Assembly (NCBI RefSeq): GCF_033097525.1
Contig: NZ_CP109907.1
Coordinates: 248,001-312,000, forward strand
DNA length: 64,000 nt
Direction of reading: 5' to 3'
Origin: Sphingobacterium sp. UGAL515B_05
GTDB lineage: Bacteria > Bacteroidota > Bacteroidia > Sphingobacteriales > Sphingobacteriaceae
In this document: in pieces, positions 8,581-17,160 of the stretch
Layout of the letters: every line of letters starts with the position of its first letter
Numbering within the stretch: position 1 is the first letter of the stretch
Position numbers and translations under genes: made by a program
The notes under the pieces: generated by a model
What the model saw: the letters and a program-made list of their open reading frames with translations, nothing else
Database searches by the model: none
What the model was told of the DNA's origin: nothing

Positions 8581-8624
8581 TTAGGCTTTTATTAGGCTTT
8601 CGTTAGGTTTCCATTAGGCTAAAA
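8581..8624. promoter_or_regulatory. Four 11-bp direct repeats (TTAGGCTTT-type): likely response-regulator operator
   Basis: Four consecutive 11-mers each begin TTAGG: 8581 TTAGGCTTTTA, 8592 TTAGGCTTTCG, 8603 TTAGGTTTCCA, 8614 TTAGGCTAAAA. They lie between the divergent kinase and GH29 genes. A candidate -7 box for the GH29 gene, TACCTTTA, is at 8641-8648, 17 bp beyond the last repeat, as expected for an activator site. Confidence 0.65.
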
Positions 8625-8670
8625 TAGTACATACATACCTTACCTTTACGGTATAACAACTTTGTAAATT

Positions 8671-10080
8671 ATGTCCAAAATTTCACAGCTTCTACTTTAC
8701 TGCCTATCTTTTCTTTTACTGGGCAACCCGCTAATGGCACAATCCGGTTTTTCAAAGAAGGTTCTTGAACAAAGGCAGCTCGACTTTGTCAATCTTGGGT
8801 TCGGGATGTTTATCCATTATGGCATGCCGACCTTCATGGAACAAGACTGGTCAGACCCCAATGCCGCACTTAAACTCTTCAAATCGCCAAAACTCGATGC
8901 AGATCAATGGGCTAAAGCCGCCAAATCGGCCAACATGACCTATGGTTGCCTTACCACCAAACACCATAGTGGTTTCCCTATCTGGAATACCAAAACAACA
9001 GATTATAATGTGATGAATACACCTTTACATCGCGATGTTGTCAAAGAGTTTACGGATGCTTTCCGCAAAAATGGTTTACGTGTCATGCTGTATTATTCCA
9101 TTCTGGATATGCATCAAGGCATACGTCCACACACCATTACGAAAGCATATATCCAATTGATCAAAGATCAGCTGACCGAATTACTGACCCAATATGGCGA
9201 AATCGACGCCTTGGTCATCGATGGATGGGACGCCCCTTGGTCGCGAATTTCGTATGATGACGTTCCTTTTGATGATATCTACTATCTTGTCAAATCGCTC
9301 CAACCGAAATGTTTGTTGATGGATCTCAATTCGGCAAAATACCCAGGTGATGCATTGTTTTACACCGATATCAAATCGTACGAACAAGGCGCCGGTCAAT
9401 TTATTTCTAAGGAGCATAACAAACTGCCGGCAATGGCCTGTCTTCCCTTACAGCAAAATTGGTTCTGGAAAACTTCGTTTCCAAACACCCCAGTTAAAAA
9501 CGTCAATGAATTGGTCGAAAAGTTTGTAATTCCGTACAACAACGCGTATTGCAACTTTATGCTCAATGTAGCACCAAGTAGTGATGGTCTGATGGATCAA
9601 AATGCACTTGACGCACTGAAGACAATCGGTACATTATACAAAAATAAACCCAACTACAGTGCATTACCAAGTTACCAGGCACCTATAGTCGATCACAATA
9701 TTGCCAAACAAGTGCCTTCATACAGTAGCTGGAGTGATGACATGAACATTATGGATTTTGCCAACGACGATAACTTTGGTAGTGCCTGGGTCTCCAATCC
9801 GGCAGTCAAAGGTGAAGTATGGTATGAATTGGATTTTGAACGTAGTAAAGCCTTCAATAGTGTTGTTATTACGGAGGGAAAAGACAATCCTTCACAGTAT
9901 AACTTATCCTATCTGAAAGATGGTAAATGGCATCCTATCGCGGTTACAGCGGTACAACAGGGCCGCATCAAGATCTTTCGCTTTGAGGAAGTACTGGGAC
10001 AAAAATTACGTTTCAGCATTAAACCTGAAAAAGGCCATGCGGTCGTAAACGAAATTGGCGTTTATCAAGAAAGAAGATAG
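8671..10080 (+). CDS. GH29-like exported alpha-L-fucosidase with C-terminal F5/8-type domain
   Basis: 469 residues. The signal peptide ends near residue 23 (LMAQ). The GH29 (beta/alpha)8 barrel is visible as LGFGMFIHYGMPTF, TTKHHSGF (HH 98-99) and LVIDGWDAPW, where D184 occupies the nucleophile position. After about residue 330 comes a beta-sandwich resembling the discoidin/F5-8 carbohydrate-binding module. It is more diverged from classical fucosidases than the copy at 40875, so substrate could be fucose or a related deoxy/galacto sugar. It is monocistronic, with a strong terminator at 10117. Regulation is probably by the two-component system transcribed divergently. Confidence 0.82.
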   Translation: MSKISQLLLYCLSFLLLGNPLMAQSGFSKKVLEQRQLDFVNLGFGMFIHYGMPTFMEQDWSDPNAALKLFKSPKLDADQWAKAAKSANMTYGCLTTKHHSGFPIWNTKTTDYNVMNTPLHRDVVKEFTDAFRKNGLRVMLYYSILDMHQGIRPHTITKAYIQLIKDQLTELLTQYGEIDALVIDGWDAPWSRISYDDVPFDDIYYLVKSLQPKCLLMDLNSAKYPGDALFYTDIKSYEQGAGQFISKEHNKLPAMACLPLQQNWFWKTSFPNTPVKNVNELVEKFVIPYNNAYCNFMLNVAPSSDGLMDQNALDALKTIGTLYKNKPNYSALPSYQAPIVDHNIAKQVPSYSSWSDDMNIMDFANDDNFGSAWVSNPAVKGEVWYELDFERSKAFNSVVITEGKDNPSQYNLSYLKDGKWHPIAVTAVQQGRIKIFRFEEVLGQKLRFSIKPEKGHAVVNEIGVYQERR

Positions 10081-10116
10081 CAGCCATACCCAAAGTAGCA
10101 CTCAACGAGAGCTTAG

Positions 10117-10168
10117 TCTTCTCTTATAAAAGTTCCTCCAAGGCACTTTTATAAGAGAAGATTATTTT
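10117..10168 (+). terminator. Strong terminator of the GH29 gene
   Basis: A perfect 17-bp stem (10117-10133 with 10145-10161), an 11-nt loop and a following TTATTTTTA. It lies about 37 bp after the GH29 stop and abuts the end of the convergent gene at 10168. Confidence 0.9.
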
Positions 10169-10638
10169 TATGGTTTATCTAGATAATCCTCCAAGACCTT
10201 TCCATTTTTATTAAATCTCACGTAATAACCATGCATAAGGACCTGAATACGTTTTGTCTCACCCTCTCTTTTTCCAAAAGTACCAACAGCGCTCCTATCG
10301 GGTGCTCCAAAATCAAAATCCATATCAAGCAATAACGGATATTTCATTGTATTGACCAGCCCCACGCGATTACTACCTTTAATCCAACGGGTCAAATCAT
10401 CATCTCGATCATTGTAATAGGTCCCCAGCCTCAACAAATAAATTTCTTCATTCCTATCCAAGCTTAGATAAATCCTTTCCTTTTCGTTCTTAAATCGGCA
10501 CTTGCCCACTTGTTGAGCCAGCAATTTCTCAATCGAATCTGGAAACACATACAAAATCTCTTGAGCAGACACAATTGAAGTGACATAGCAGACGATTAAT
10601 AACAATAAACAAGTCTTTAATGGAAATACTTTCATCAC
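10168..10638 (-). CDS. Exported protein of unknown function
   Basis: 156 residues with a signal peptide (LLLLIVCYVTSIVSAQ, cleavage near 25). The rest is charged and predicted mainly beta, ending in HGYYVRFNKNGKVLEDYL. No family is recognised. It starts 14 bp after the Imm32-like gene on the same strand and is probably co-transcribed with it. Function unknown. Confidence 0.7.
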   Translation of the reverse strand: MMKVFPLKTCLLLLIVCYVTSIVSAQEILYVFPDSIEKLLAQQVGKCRFKNEKERIYLSLDRNEEIYLLRLGTYYNDRDDDLTRWIKGSNRVGLVNTMKYPLLLDMDFDFGAPDRSAVGTFGKREGETKRIQVLMHGYYVRFNKNGKVLEDYLDKP

Positions 10639-10652
10639 ATTTTTTTGAGGGA

Positions 10653-10931
10653 CTATACTTTCTGTAAAATCAGAGGAACAGATTCCATTTCCAAAGAATT
10701 TATTTCATCCAAATGGACATGTGCACCTATCGGCACATCATCCTGTGCCAATATCAAAAGCTGTTTGGCCAGTGATATAAGTCCTTGCCGGTTTGCAGTA
10801 ATTACAATTTCATCAGCTATTATTTTACTCGCAATTTCAAACCCTTCTTCCCAAGAAGACTGCACTCCCAAGGCATCTGCATAATCAGGTAAGTTAATTT
10901 CTATATTCATTGGCAATAACTGTATACGCAT
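10653..10931 (-). CDS. Imm32-like immunity protein
   Basis: 92 residues from the ATG at 10931; an in-frame TTG at 10943 and a later ATG at 10910 are alternatives. The stretch RQGLISLAKQLLILA and the end HVHLDEINSLEMESVPLI follow the Imm32 pattern (small alpha/beta immunity protein of polymorphic toxin systems, with a conserved HxHLDExxxLExxS end). No toxin gene is adjacent, so it would be an orphan immunity gene protecting against neighbours. Upstream of it a 31-codon fragment without a start (10936-11028) may be the tail of a lost gene. Assignment is from motif memory. Confidence 0.6.
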   Translation of the reverse strand: MRIQLLPMNIEINLPDYADALGVQSSWEEGFEIASKIIADEIVITANRQGLISLAKQLLILAQDDVPIGAHVHLDEINSLEMESVPLILQKV

Positions 10932-11126
10932 AAACTTACTCAAAATCGGATAGACTTAAGCGAATACGATCAAAAATTTCATCATAGCAATAAATATATC
11001 CCTTCAAAAACGACTTAGTATCATCCTCTTAGCCTATAGCTTGTAGAGCAAAATCAATTGTTCCTATGAAATTTCACCTTTTTCCATTTCTTAAACTAGT
11101 TCAACGTGCAATAACATATAGCCCCC

Positions 11127-11134
11127 TAACTTTG
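11127..11134 (+). promoter_or_regulatory. Candidate -7 box of the six-gene operon
   Basis: TAACTTTG, an exact match to the Bacteroidota TAnnTTTG -7 element, about 80 bp upstream of the ATG at 11215. No good -33 TTKG lies at 20 nt and the ATTAAG-N7-CTTAAT operator is absent, so control differs from the paralogous genes in the first 6 kb. Confidence 0.4.
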
Positions 11135-11214
11135 ATTGCATGCGATATTCCCATGGAAATGATCCATGATAAACTGAAAAGATGTCGCATTAAATAACAA
11201 TAAAATACATATTT

Positions 11215-11850
11215 ATGAAACCATCACCTGCACTATTATCTCCGACCAATCATGCCTTGGTCCTCATTGACTTCGAAGGTCAAATGGCTTTTGCCACAAA
11301 GAGTATCACCATGGAAGAGTTGCGAACAAACGTCGCTATTCTCTGTGGAGCTTCCAAAATTTTCAGCGTTCCTACCATTGTTACAACGGTTGCCGAAGAA
11401 AGTTTCTCAGGTCCGGTATTTCCGGAAATTGAGGAAGTCTATCCGCAGACAAGCAATACCTATATTGACCGTACGAGCATGAATACCTGGGAAGACGAAG
11501 GTGCTTATCGTACCATCACCGGCACTGGAAAACAGAAGCTGGTTTTAGCTGGCTTATGGACAAGTGTCTGTATCGTTGGTCCGGCACTCTCTGCATTGGC
11601 CGAACATTACGAAGTATACGTCATCACGGATGCCTGTGGGGATATCAGTCACGAAGCCCACGAACGTGCCATCCAACGCATGATTCAGGCTGGTGTGCAT
11701 CCCATTACTTCCATTCAATACCTTTTGGAGCTACAACGGGATTGGGCACGTGAAGAAACCTATGTTGCAGTAACAGATCTAATGAAAAAACATGGTGGCA
11801 GCTATGGCTTAGGGATTCATTACGCCCATAATATGATAAAACACGGCTAA
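11215..11850 (+). CDS. Isochorismatase-family (YcaC-like) hydrolase, first gene of operon
   Basis: 211 residues, a paralogue of 4811-5452: LVLIDFEGQ (D19), DRTSMNTWED and LAGLWTSVCIVGPAL (nucleophile C119). It is a cysteine hydrolase of the YcaC branch; the substrate is unknown. It opens a tight operon in which gaps are 33, 4, 11, 14 and 5 bp. Presence with an amidohydrolase suggests stepwise hydrolysis of an amide or carbamate-type compound brought in through the porin encoded next; this is inference. Confidence 0.87.
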   Translation: MKPSPALLSPTNHALVLIDFEGQMAFATKSITMEELRTNVAILCGASKIFSVPTIVTTVAEESFSGPVFPEIEEVYPQTSNTYIDRTSMNTWEDEGAYRTITGTGKQKLVLAGLWTSVCIVGPALSALAEHYEVYVITDACGDISHEAHERAIQRMIQAGVHPITSIQYLLELQRDWAREETYVAVTDLMKKHGGSYGLGIHYAHNMIKHG

Positions 11851-11883
11851 TTCAACGGCAAAAAATCATTCAAATCATAACTC

Positions 11884-13281
11884 GTGCAAAAGCAACAGAC
11901 CATATTCAACTACATCCGTCAGGCGGCCGTCGTATTGTCGATAATCAGCCTATTTCCGCATTTTTCCAAGGCGCAGACCTATAAATTAATGCGTTTTGAG
12001 GAAGACTACAGCTACCTCGCGGACAGTACACGACATGGTAATCAAAAGCTTAAATATAGCCCATTAACCAAGAACGGTAAATTATGGCTTTCGATGGGTG
12101 GCGAGGCACGGTTGGAATACGTCGATTTTAACAATGAAGACTGGGGACGCATACAACTTGGGCATAACAACTTTCTACTGCAACGTTATAGCATGCACGC
12201 CGATCTACATTTCGGAACGCGTCTCCGTCTTTTCACCCAGCTTCGCTCGGCCCTACAGCATGGTCGTAAAAACGGTTCCCGCCAGATCGATGAAGACCAA
12301 CTGAATGTACAGAACCTATTTATCGATGGAACGCTGTTCAAACAAAATGATAAATCAGTATTGATTCGCCTTGGCAGGCAGGAGCTTGACTATGGCTCCG
12401 GCCGATTAATCTCCGTCGGTGAAGGCCCGAATGCCCGAAGATATTTCACTGGAGCAAAACTAGCTTACAACAGCAGTAAAGTGAATATTGAAGCATTTGC
12501 CATGATGGCAGATACCATTAGACCGGGTGTATTTGACAATAAACCCTCCAAACAGGTGAACTTGTGGGGAGCATACGGTAAATTTATTGTTCCTCAACAG
12601 GCCAATCTCGATTTATATTACATCGGCATCTATCGCGATCGTTCGGTTTTCGAGGAAGGTATAGCACAGGAGATCCGTCATACCCTAGGAGCCCGGGTAT
12701 GGAAATATGGCGGCGGATTTATTTATAACCTTGAAGGGGCTTATCAATTTGGATCTTTTGGCCAAAGTAAGATAGCAGCATGGACCGCTTCCGTCGATAT
12801 CGGTTACCTCTTTGAAAATACGATGCTCAGACCATCCATAAATCTACGCAACGACTATATTTCGGGAGACAAAAAGGCTGGAGATGGAAATCTACAAACT
12901 TTTAATCCAATATATCCAAAAGGAGGCTATTTTGGCTTCAGCCCGCAAGTAGGCCCTGTTAATCTGATTGATATCCATCCCTACGCCACTTTCGATCTCC
13001 TTTCCAAACTCAAGATGCAGGTTGACGTCGTTTTCAACTGGCGGCATACCCTACAGGATGGTGTATACAGGCCAAGCGGATCATTCAATCTGGCTGGATC
13101 TGTTTCGCGTAAACGCTATATCGGCACGGCTTATCTGGCCAATTTCACCTACGCTGCCAGCAAGCAACTGTCGCTAGTAACAGGTATTCAATATTTCAAA
13201 ACCGGCGCTTTCATTGAAGACATCATTAGCACACCAAAAAATGGCATTTTCTTCAATAGCAGAATCGCCTTTAAATTCTAA
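11884..13281 (+). CDS. Alginate-export-family outer-membrane porin
   Basis: 465 residues starting at a GTG, the only start giving a signal peptide (VVLSIISLFPHFSKAQ). The rest is beta-barrel-like with RLGRQELDYGSGRLI, RRYFTGAKL and GVFDNKPSKQ, and a terminal phenylalanine-ending strand (SRIAFKF) typical of outer-membrane barrels. It is a paralogue of the partial gene at 1-1301. Expected role: an outer-membrane channel for an anionic or small organic substrate. It overlaps nothing and is followed 4 bp later by the M17-N gene. Confidence 0.85.
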   Translation: MQKQQTIFNYIRQAAVVLSIISLFPHFSKAQTYKLMRFEEDYSYLADSTRHGNQKLKYSPLTKNGKLWLSMGGEARLEYVDFNNEDWGRIQLGHNNFLLQRYSMHADLHFGTRLRLFTQLRSALQHGRKNGSRQIDEDQLNVQNLFIDGTLFKQNDKSVLIRLGRQELDYGSGRLISVGEGPNARRYFTGAKLAYNSSKVNIEAFAMMADTIRPGVFDNKPSKQVNLWGAYGKFIVPQQANLDLYYIGIYRDRSVFEEGIAQEIRHTLGARVWKYGGGFIYNLEGAYQFGSFGQSKIAAWTASVDIGYLFENTMLRPSINLRNDYISGDKKAGDGNLQTFNPIYPKGGYFGFSPQVGPVNLIDIHPYATFDLLSKLKMQVDVVFNWRHTLQDGVYRPSGSFNLAGSVSRKRYIGTAYLANFTYAASKQLSLVTGIQYFKTGAFIEDIISTPKNGIFFNSRIAFKF

Positions 13282-13285
13282 AAAC

Positions 13286-14050
13286 ATGAAAACAACAAAG
13301 AGACTCTTTCAAAAGAAAGCATTTCAATGGGCACTAATCGCGTTGTTTGGCCCCCTTGCAGTCACTCCCATACAGTCCTTTGCACAAGCAAAGGCAGCAG
13401 TTCCCAACAAAACGACAGCGATAGGAACAAGTACCATCTGGGGTGATGTCGATGGGCTCACTATTGAAGGCCTCGTTCAAGGTCCTTCGACAGCAGCAAG
13501 TGATCTACAGGTTGCCTGTATATTTGAATATACCGAAGGTGATATCTTCATCTCCCCTCCAGCATTGCCTGCCGCATTGAATGGACTTGTACATTTAGAT
13601 GAAGCCTTACATGGCACACTCACTGAAATACGTAAAACAGGAAAATTTAAGGGACATGCACTCGAAACGCTGCTTTTAACTCCGAGCCAACAGGGCACAC
13701 TTGCAAGTAAAAAGCTGTTGTTAATCGGACTAGGCAAACGGGAAGACTTTAGACCTGAACTCATGAAGGATGTCGCTCATGTGGCGATGCGTGAAGCGTT
13801 ACGCCTTGGTGTCAGTGATTTCAGTTTTGCCAGCGACCTCAAAGATGCCGGAATAGATTCCCCGACAGCATTAGTAGCCGAAAATGTTGTACTTGGTAGC
13901 ATCGAAGCTTTCCGAGCCCAAACTTGGCTTGTTAAAAAACAGCTCGACGAATCACCTTCTTTACGTAAAATCATCTTGCTGGCCGGACCTGCATTCTTCG
14001 AAACCGCTGGCGAAGGTATCAAAAAAGCTATTTCTTCTCTACACAACTAA
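13286..14050 (+). CDS. Exported stand-alone peptidase M17 N-terminal (macro-like) domain protein
   Basis: 254 residues from the ATG at 13286; an upstream frame overlapping the porin is not the start. A signal peptide (ALIALFGPLAVTPIQSFAQA) is followed by about 200 residues matching the N-terminal domain of leucyl aminopeptidases (DLQVACIFEY, KLLLIGLGKREDF, VAMREALRLGV). The catalytic dizinc domain of M17 is entirely absent: the protein stops where it would begin. So it cannot be an aminopeptidase. It may bind a ligand or act as a periplasmic partner of the operon. Function unknown. Confidence 0.75.
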   Translation: MKTTKRLFQKKAFQWALIALFGPLAVTPIQSFAQAKAAVPNKTTAIGTSTIWGDVDGLTIEGLVQGPSTAASDLQVACIFEYTEGDIFISPPALPAALNGLVHLDEALHGTLTEIRKTGKFKGHALETLLLTPSQQGTLASKKLLLIGLGKREDFRPELMKDVAHVAMREALRLGVSDFSFASDLKDAGIDSPTALVAENVVLGSIEAFRAQTWLVKKQLDESPSLRKIILLAGPAFFETAGEGIKKAISSLHN

Positions 14051-14061
14051 ATAATAAAATC

Positions 14062-15945
14062 ATGAAAACAGATCTTATCTTATATAATGGAAAAATAACC
14101 CATTTTGGTAGTGCACAACAACAAGTGACAGCGGTTGCAGTTCATAAAGGCAAGTTTGTCGCGGTAGGATCGGACAAAGATGTTTTGCCCTTCGCCAGCA
14201 CAGGTACCAAATTAATTGATCTCGGTGGCAAGCGGGTTGTACCTGGTATCAACGACTCCCATATCCACCTCATTCGTGGTGGGCTCAATTACAATCTTGA
14301 ATTACGCTGGGACGGTGTCCCTTCGTTAGCCGATGCATTACGGATGCTTAAAGAGCAAGTTGACCGTACGCCATATCCCCAATGGGTTCGCGTGGTGGGT
14401 GGCTGGTCCGAGTTTCAATTTGCCGAACGTCGTATGCCAACCTTAGCAGAAATCAACGCCATTGCACCCGATACTCCAGTCTTCATCCTTCATCTATACG
14501 ATCGCGCACTCTTAAATGCGGCTGCCTTACGTGCTGTGGGGTATACGAAAGATACGCCTGCTCCTCCCGGAGGAACCATCGAACGCGATCCACAAGGTAA
14601 TCCTACAGGTTTACTTATCGCTTCTCCGAATGCCATGCTCCTCTATTCTACCCTGGCTAAAGGGCCGGCATTACCTTACGAAGAACAGCTCAATTCGACA
14701 CGTCATTTCATGAAAGAACTCAATCGATTTGGAATTACAAGTGTCATTGATGCGGGCGGTGGTTTTCAGAATTATCCCGAGCATTATCAGGTCATTAGCG
14801 ACTTGCATCGCGATGAGCAACTTACTGTTCGTATTGCTTACAATCTATTTACACAAAAGCCCAAACAGGAATATGAAGATTATCAGCAATGGATCGAAAG
14901 TATTCCCGTCTACCAGGGAGATGATATGTACCGACACAACGGTGCTGGCGAAATGCTCGTATTCTCGGCTGCAGATTTTGAAGACTTCCTTCAACCCAGG
15001 CCTGAACTTGCGGAAAATATGGAAGCCGAACTCGAAAAAGTCGTCCGTCTACTCGTAAGTAATCGATGGCCATTTCGTTTACACGCTACTTACAATGAGA
15101 GCATAAGCCGTTTTTTGGATGTATTTGAAAAAGTAAATCGCGATATTCCATTCGATGGACTTGCCTGGGTATTTGATCATGCCGAAACCATTGATGAGCG
15201 CAACATTGAACGTACCAAAGCTTTGGGCGGCAGTATAGCGATCCAAAGCCGCATGGCCTACCAAGGTGAATATTTTGCCGAACGTTATGGAAAAGCTGCC
15301 GCAGAACATACGCCACCCATCAAAAAAATGCTGGCAATGGAAGTTCCCGTTGGAGGTGGATCTGATGCAACACGTGTGAGCAGTTATAATCCCTGGGTAT
15401 CGATGTACTGGCTTACTTCAGGTAAAACAATAGGTGGCCTCCAGCTGTATAATGATAGCCGGCTCGATCGTCTTACAGCCTTACAGTTGTATACGAAGGG
15501 AAGCGCCTGGTTTTCACAGGAACAGCAGAAAAAAGGAGACATCGCAGTCGGTATGCTCGCTGATCTGACTGTACTTAACAATGACTATTTCGCCGTACCC
15601 GATGAAGATATTAAAGCCATAGAATCCGAGCTAACTATTGTAGGTGGCAAGATTGTATATGCCGCAGGAGATTTTAATTCTTTCTCTCCGCCGCCTATCC
15701 CTGTATTACCGGATTGGTCCCCAACAAAAACTTATGGTGGCTATTACAGCCTTACAAAAGCAGGGCAAAGTAACCAATTCAAGTCCGATGCAACACCAAG
15801 TGCTGTCCTGAACACAGTTCACCTATGCAGCGGCAGCTGTCAGGTACATGGACACGAACACAACCAGGCCCGGACCAGCAACATAGCCCTTAACAATTAT
15901 ACTGCATTCTGGGGCGCCCTAGGTTGCTCTTGCTTTGCTTTTTAA
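14062..15945 (+). CDS. YtcJ-like amidohydrolase with Cys/His-rich C-terminal tail
   Basis: 627 residues, no signal peptide. Amidohydrolase_3 fold: metal-binding HIH (H67, H69) in GINDSHIHL, later histidines in FRLHATYN and FDHAETI, and catalytic aspartate in GGGSDATR. Members hydrolyse amides, carbamates or hydantoin-like bonds with bound metal. After the normal C-terminal beta-sandwich (about residue 540) there is an extra tail ending in CSGSC, HGHEH and CSC motifs over the last 40 residues, which could bind metal; this tail is not part of the family core. Third-to-fourth gene junction is 11 bp. Cytoplasmic location is inferred; the substrate is unknown. Confidence 0.85.
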   Translation: MKTDLILYNGKITHFGSAQQQVTAVAVHKGKFVAVGSDKDVLPFASTGTKLIDLGGKRVVPGINDSHIHLIRGGLNYNLELRWDGVPSLADALRMLKEQVDRTPYPQWVRVVGGWSEFQFAERRMPTLAEINAIAPDTPVFILHLYDRALLNAAALRAVGYTKDTPAPPGGTIERDPQGNPTGLLIASPNAMLLYSTLAKGPALPYEEQLNSTRHFMKELNRFGITSVIDAGGGFQNYPEHYQVISDLHRDEQLTVRIAYNLFTQKPKQEYEDYQQWIESIPVYQGDDMYRHNGAGEMLVFSAADFEDFLQPRPELAENMEAELEKVVRLLVSNRWPFRLHATYNESISRFLDVFEKVNRDIPFDGLAWVFDHAETIDERNIERTKALGGSIAIQSRMAYQGEYFAERYGKAAAEHTPPIKKMLAMEVPVGGGSDATRVSSYNPWVSMYWLTSGKTIGGLQLYNDSRLDRLTALQLYTKGSAWFSQEQQKKGDIAVGMLADLTVLNNDYFAVPDEDIKAIESELTIVGGKIVYAAGDFNSFSPPPIPVLPDWSPTKTYGGYYSLTKAGQSNQFKSDATPSAVLNTVHLCSGSCQVHGHEHNQARTSNIALNNYTAFWGALGCSCFAF

Positions 15946-15959
15946 CACAGAAAACAATA

Positions 15960-16400
15960 ATGGAACTTATTCAAAAACTTTTGTATACCGACTTAGGTAA
16001 TACGGTCAATAATTCAGCCATCCTTGTTTTCCGTATACTATTGGCCTGGGAGCTGCTAACCGTTCATGGCCTCAAAAAGGTCCGTACTGGTGGTGCTGGA
16101 GGGCAAGCAGAGGAAGTCGCGAATCCTTTAAATTTACCGGAGAAACTCAATACCCTAATCGCGCAATTTGCGGACAGTACCGTTCCCTTTTTTATTGCTC
16201 TGGGCTTATTTGGCCGCCTTGTTATCCTACCGACCATTGGCGTCACTGTAATCGGTTATTTCGTTGTTCATCGCCGCGATTCACGCGAGGTACGCGACGT
16301 ACCCTTTATGTACAGCATCTGTCTCCTTTTGCTCCTATTTACTGGGCCTGGAACCTACTCCTTAGACTACTATATTTTCCAACTTCTAACAAATCAATAA
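15960..16400 (+). CDS. DoxX-family membrane protein
   Basis: 146 residues from the ATG at 15960. Four hydrophobic segments with the DoxX-like opening ILVFRILLAWELLTVHGLKKV and a middle FFIALGLFGRLVILPT. DoxX proteins are small inner-membrane proteins often linked to thiol and sulfur redox stress, but a biochemical role here is not known. It sits 14 bp after the amidohydrolase and 5 bp before the DUF1275 gene. A second DoxX-like protein is at 26763. Confidence 0.82.
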   Translation: MELIQKLLYTDLGNTVNNSAILVFRILLAWELLTVHGLKKVRTGGAGGQAEEVANPLNLPEKLNTLIAQFADSTVPFFIALGLFGRLVILPTIGVTVIGYFVVHRRDSREVRDVPFMYSICLLLLLFTGPGTYSLDYYIFQLLTNQ

Positions 16401-16405
16401 AACTT

Positions 16406-17071
16406 ATGGGAAGTTCAAACCACACGCAACTAACAACACTGGTCCTAACGCTGGTAGGAGGCTACTGCGACACTGTTACCTTTGTTGCTGCCGACAAAAT
16501 ATTTTCGGCCCACGTTACAGGCAACTTTGTCGTCTTTGCTTACCAATTGATTAATGGTGGCGATGCGATGGCCTGGATCAAATTGGCCACCTTTCCGGTG
16601 TTTATTTTATCGGTCATGGCTGGCGGTTGGCTTAGCGCACGGTCACACAAAAAAAATACCGTTCTTTTTGTTGAAGCCATCCTGCTGTTCGTTGCCGGAT
16701 TGCTAGCGATCGTGCTACCCATTCAAAGTTCACAAACATGGATGTATAGTATCGTCATGCTTATTGTCTTTGCGCTGGGGATGCAAAATGCGTTCGGTAA
16801 ACTATTTGCTAAAGAGACCTATGGTCCTACGACCATTATGACCGGCAATGTTACTCAGGCGTCCTTGGATTTATGTGTGCTGATCGCCAACAAATTCAAA
16901 AAAACGGATAACCCAATCAGCCTAGGAAAACAGCTTATCACGTTATCTGGCTTTTTTATTGGCTGTCTTTCGGGTGCTTTTCTCGGCAAGCAGCTGGGAT
17001 TAAGCTCCGTTGTATTTGCGGGGATACTGATGCTAATCTGCTATTTTTTATCTAAAAACAACGATCAGTAA
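16406..17071 (+). CDS. DUF1275 (YoaK-type) inner-membrane protein
   Basis: 221 residues with six hydrophobic segments. The opening TLVGGYCDTVTFVAADKIFSAHVTGNF and the later QNAFGKLFAKETYGPTTIMTGNVTQASLD are the family's two hallmark repeats. The function of DUF1275 proteins is unknown; transport is often suggested. It is the last gene of the operon and is followed by a bidirectional terminator at 17099. Confidence 0.87.
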   Translation: MGSSNHTQLTTLVLTLVGGYCDTVTFVAADKIFSAHVTGNFVVFAYQLINGGDAMAWIKLATFPVFILSVMAGGWLSARSHKKNTVLFVEAILLFVAGLLAIVLPIQSSQTWMYSIVMLIVFALGMQNAFGKLFAKETYGPTTIMTGNVTQASLDLCVLIANKFKKTDNPISLGKQLITLSGFFIGCLSGAFLGKQLGLSSVVFAGILMLICYFLSKNNDQ

Positions 17072-17098
17072 AATACGGTATGCAAATATAAAACAGCA

Positions 17099-17135
17099 AA
17101 AAGGTGCTACTCGAACAAGAGAGTCAGCACCTTTT
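17099..17135. terminator. Bidirectional terminator
   Basis: A 10-bp stem AAAAGGTGCT/AGCACCTTTT (17099-17108, 17126-17135) with T-runs usable on both strands. It closes the operon and the convergent hydrolase gene ending at 17161. Confidence 0.85.
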
Positions 17136-17160
17136 AGTTTTAATTGCGGCAATAGACCTA

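Noticed and set aside
10936..11028. 31-codon frame before the Imm32-like gene
   Set aside because: It has no start codon and is too short to assign; kept only as context.
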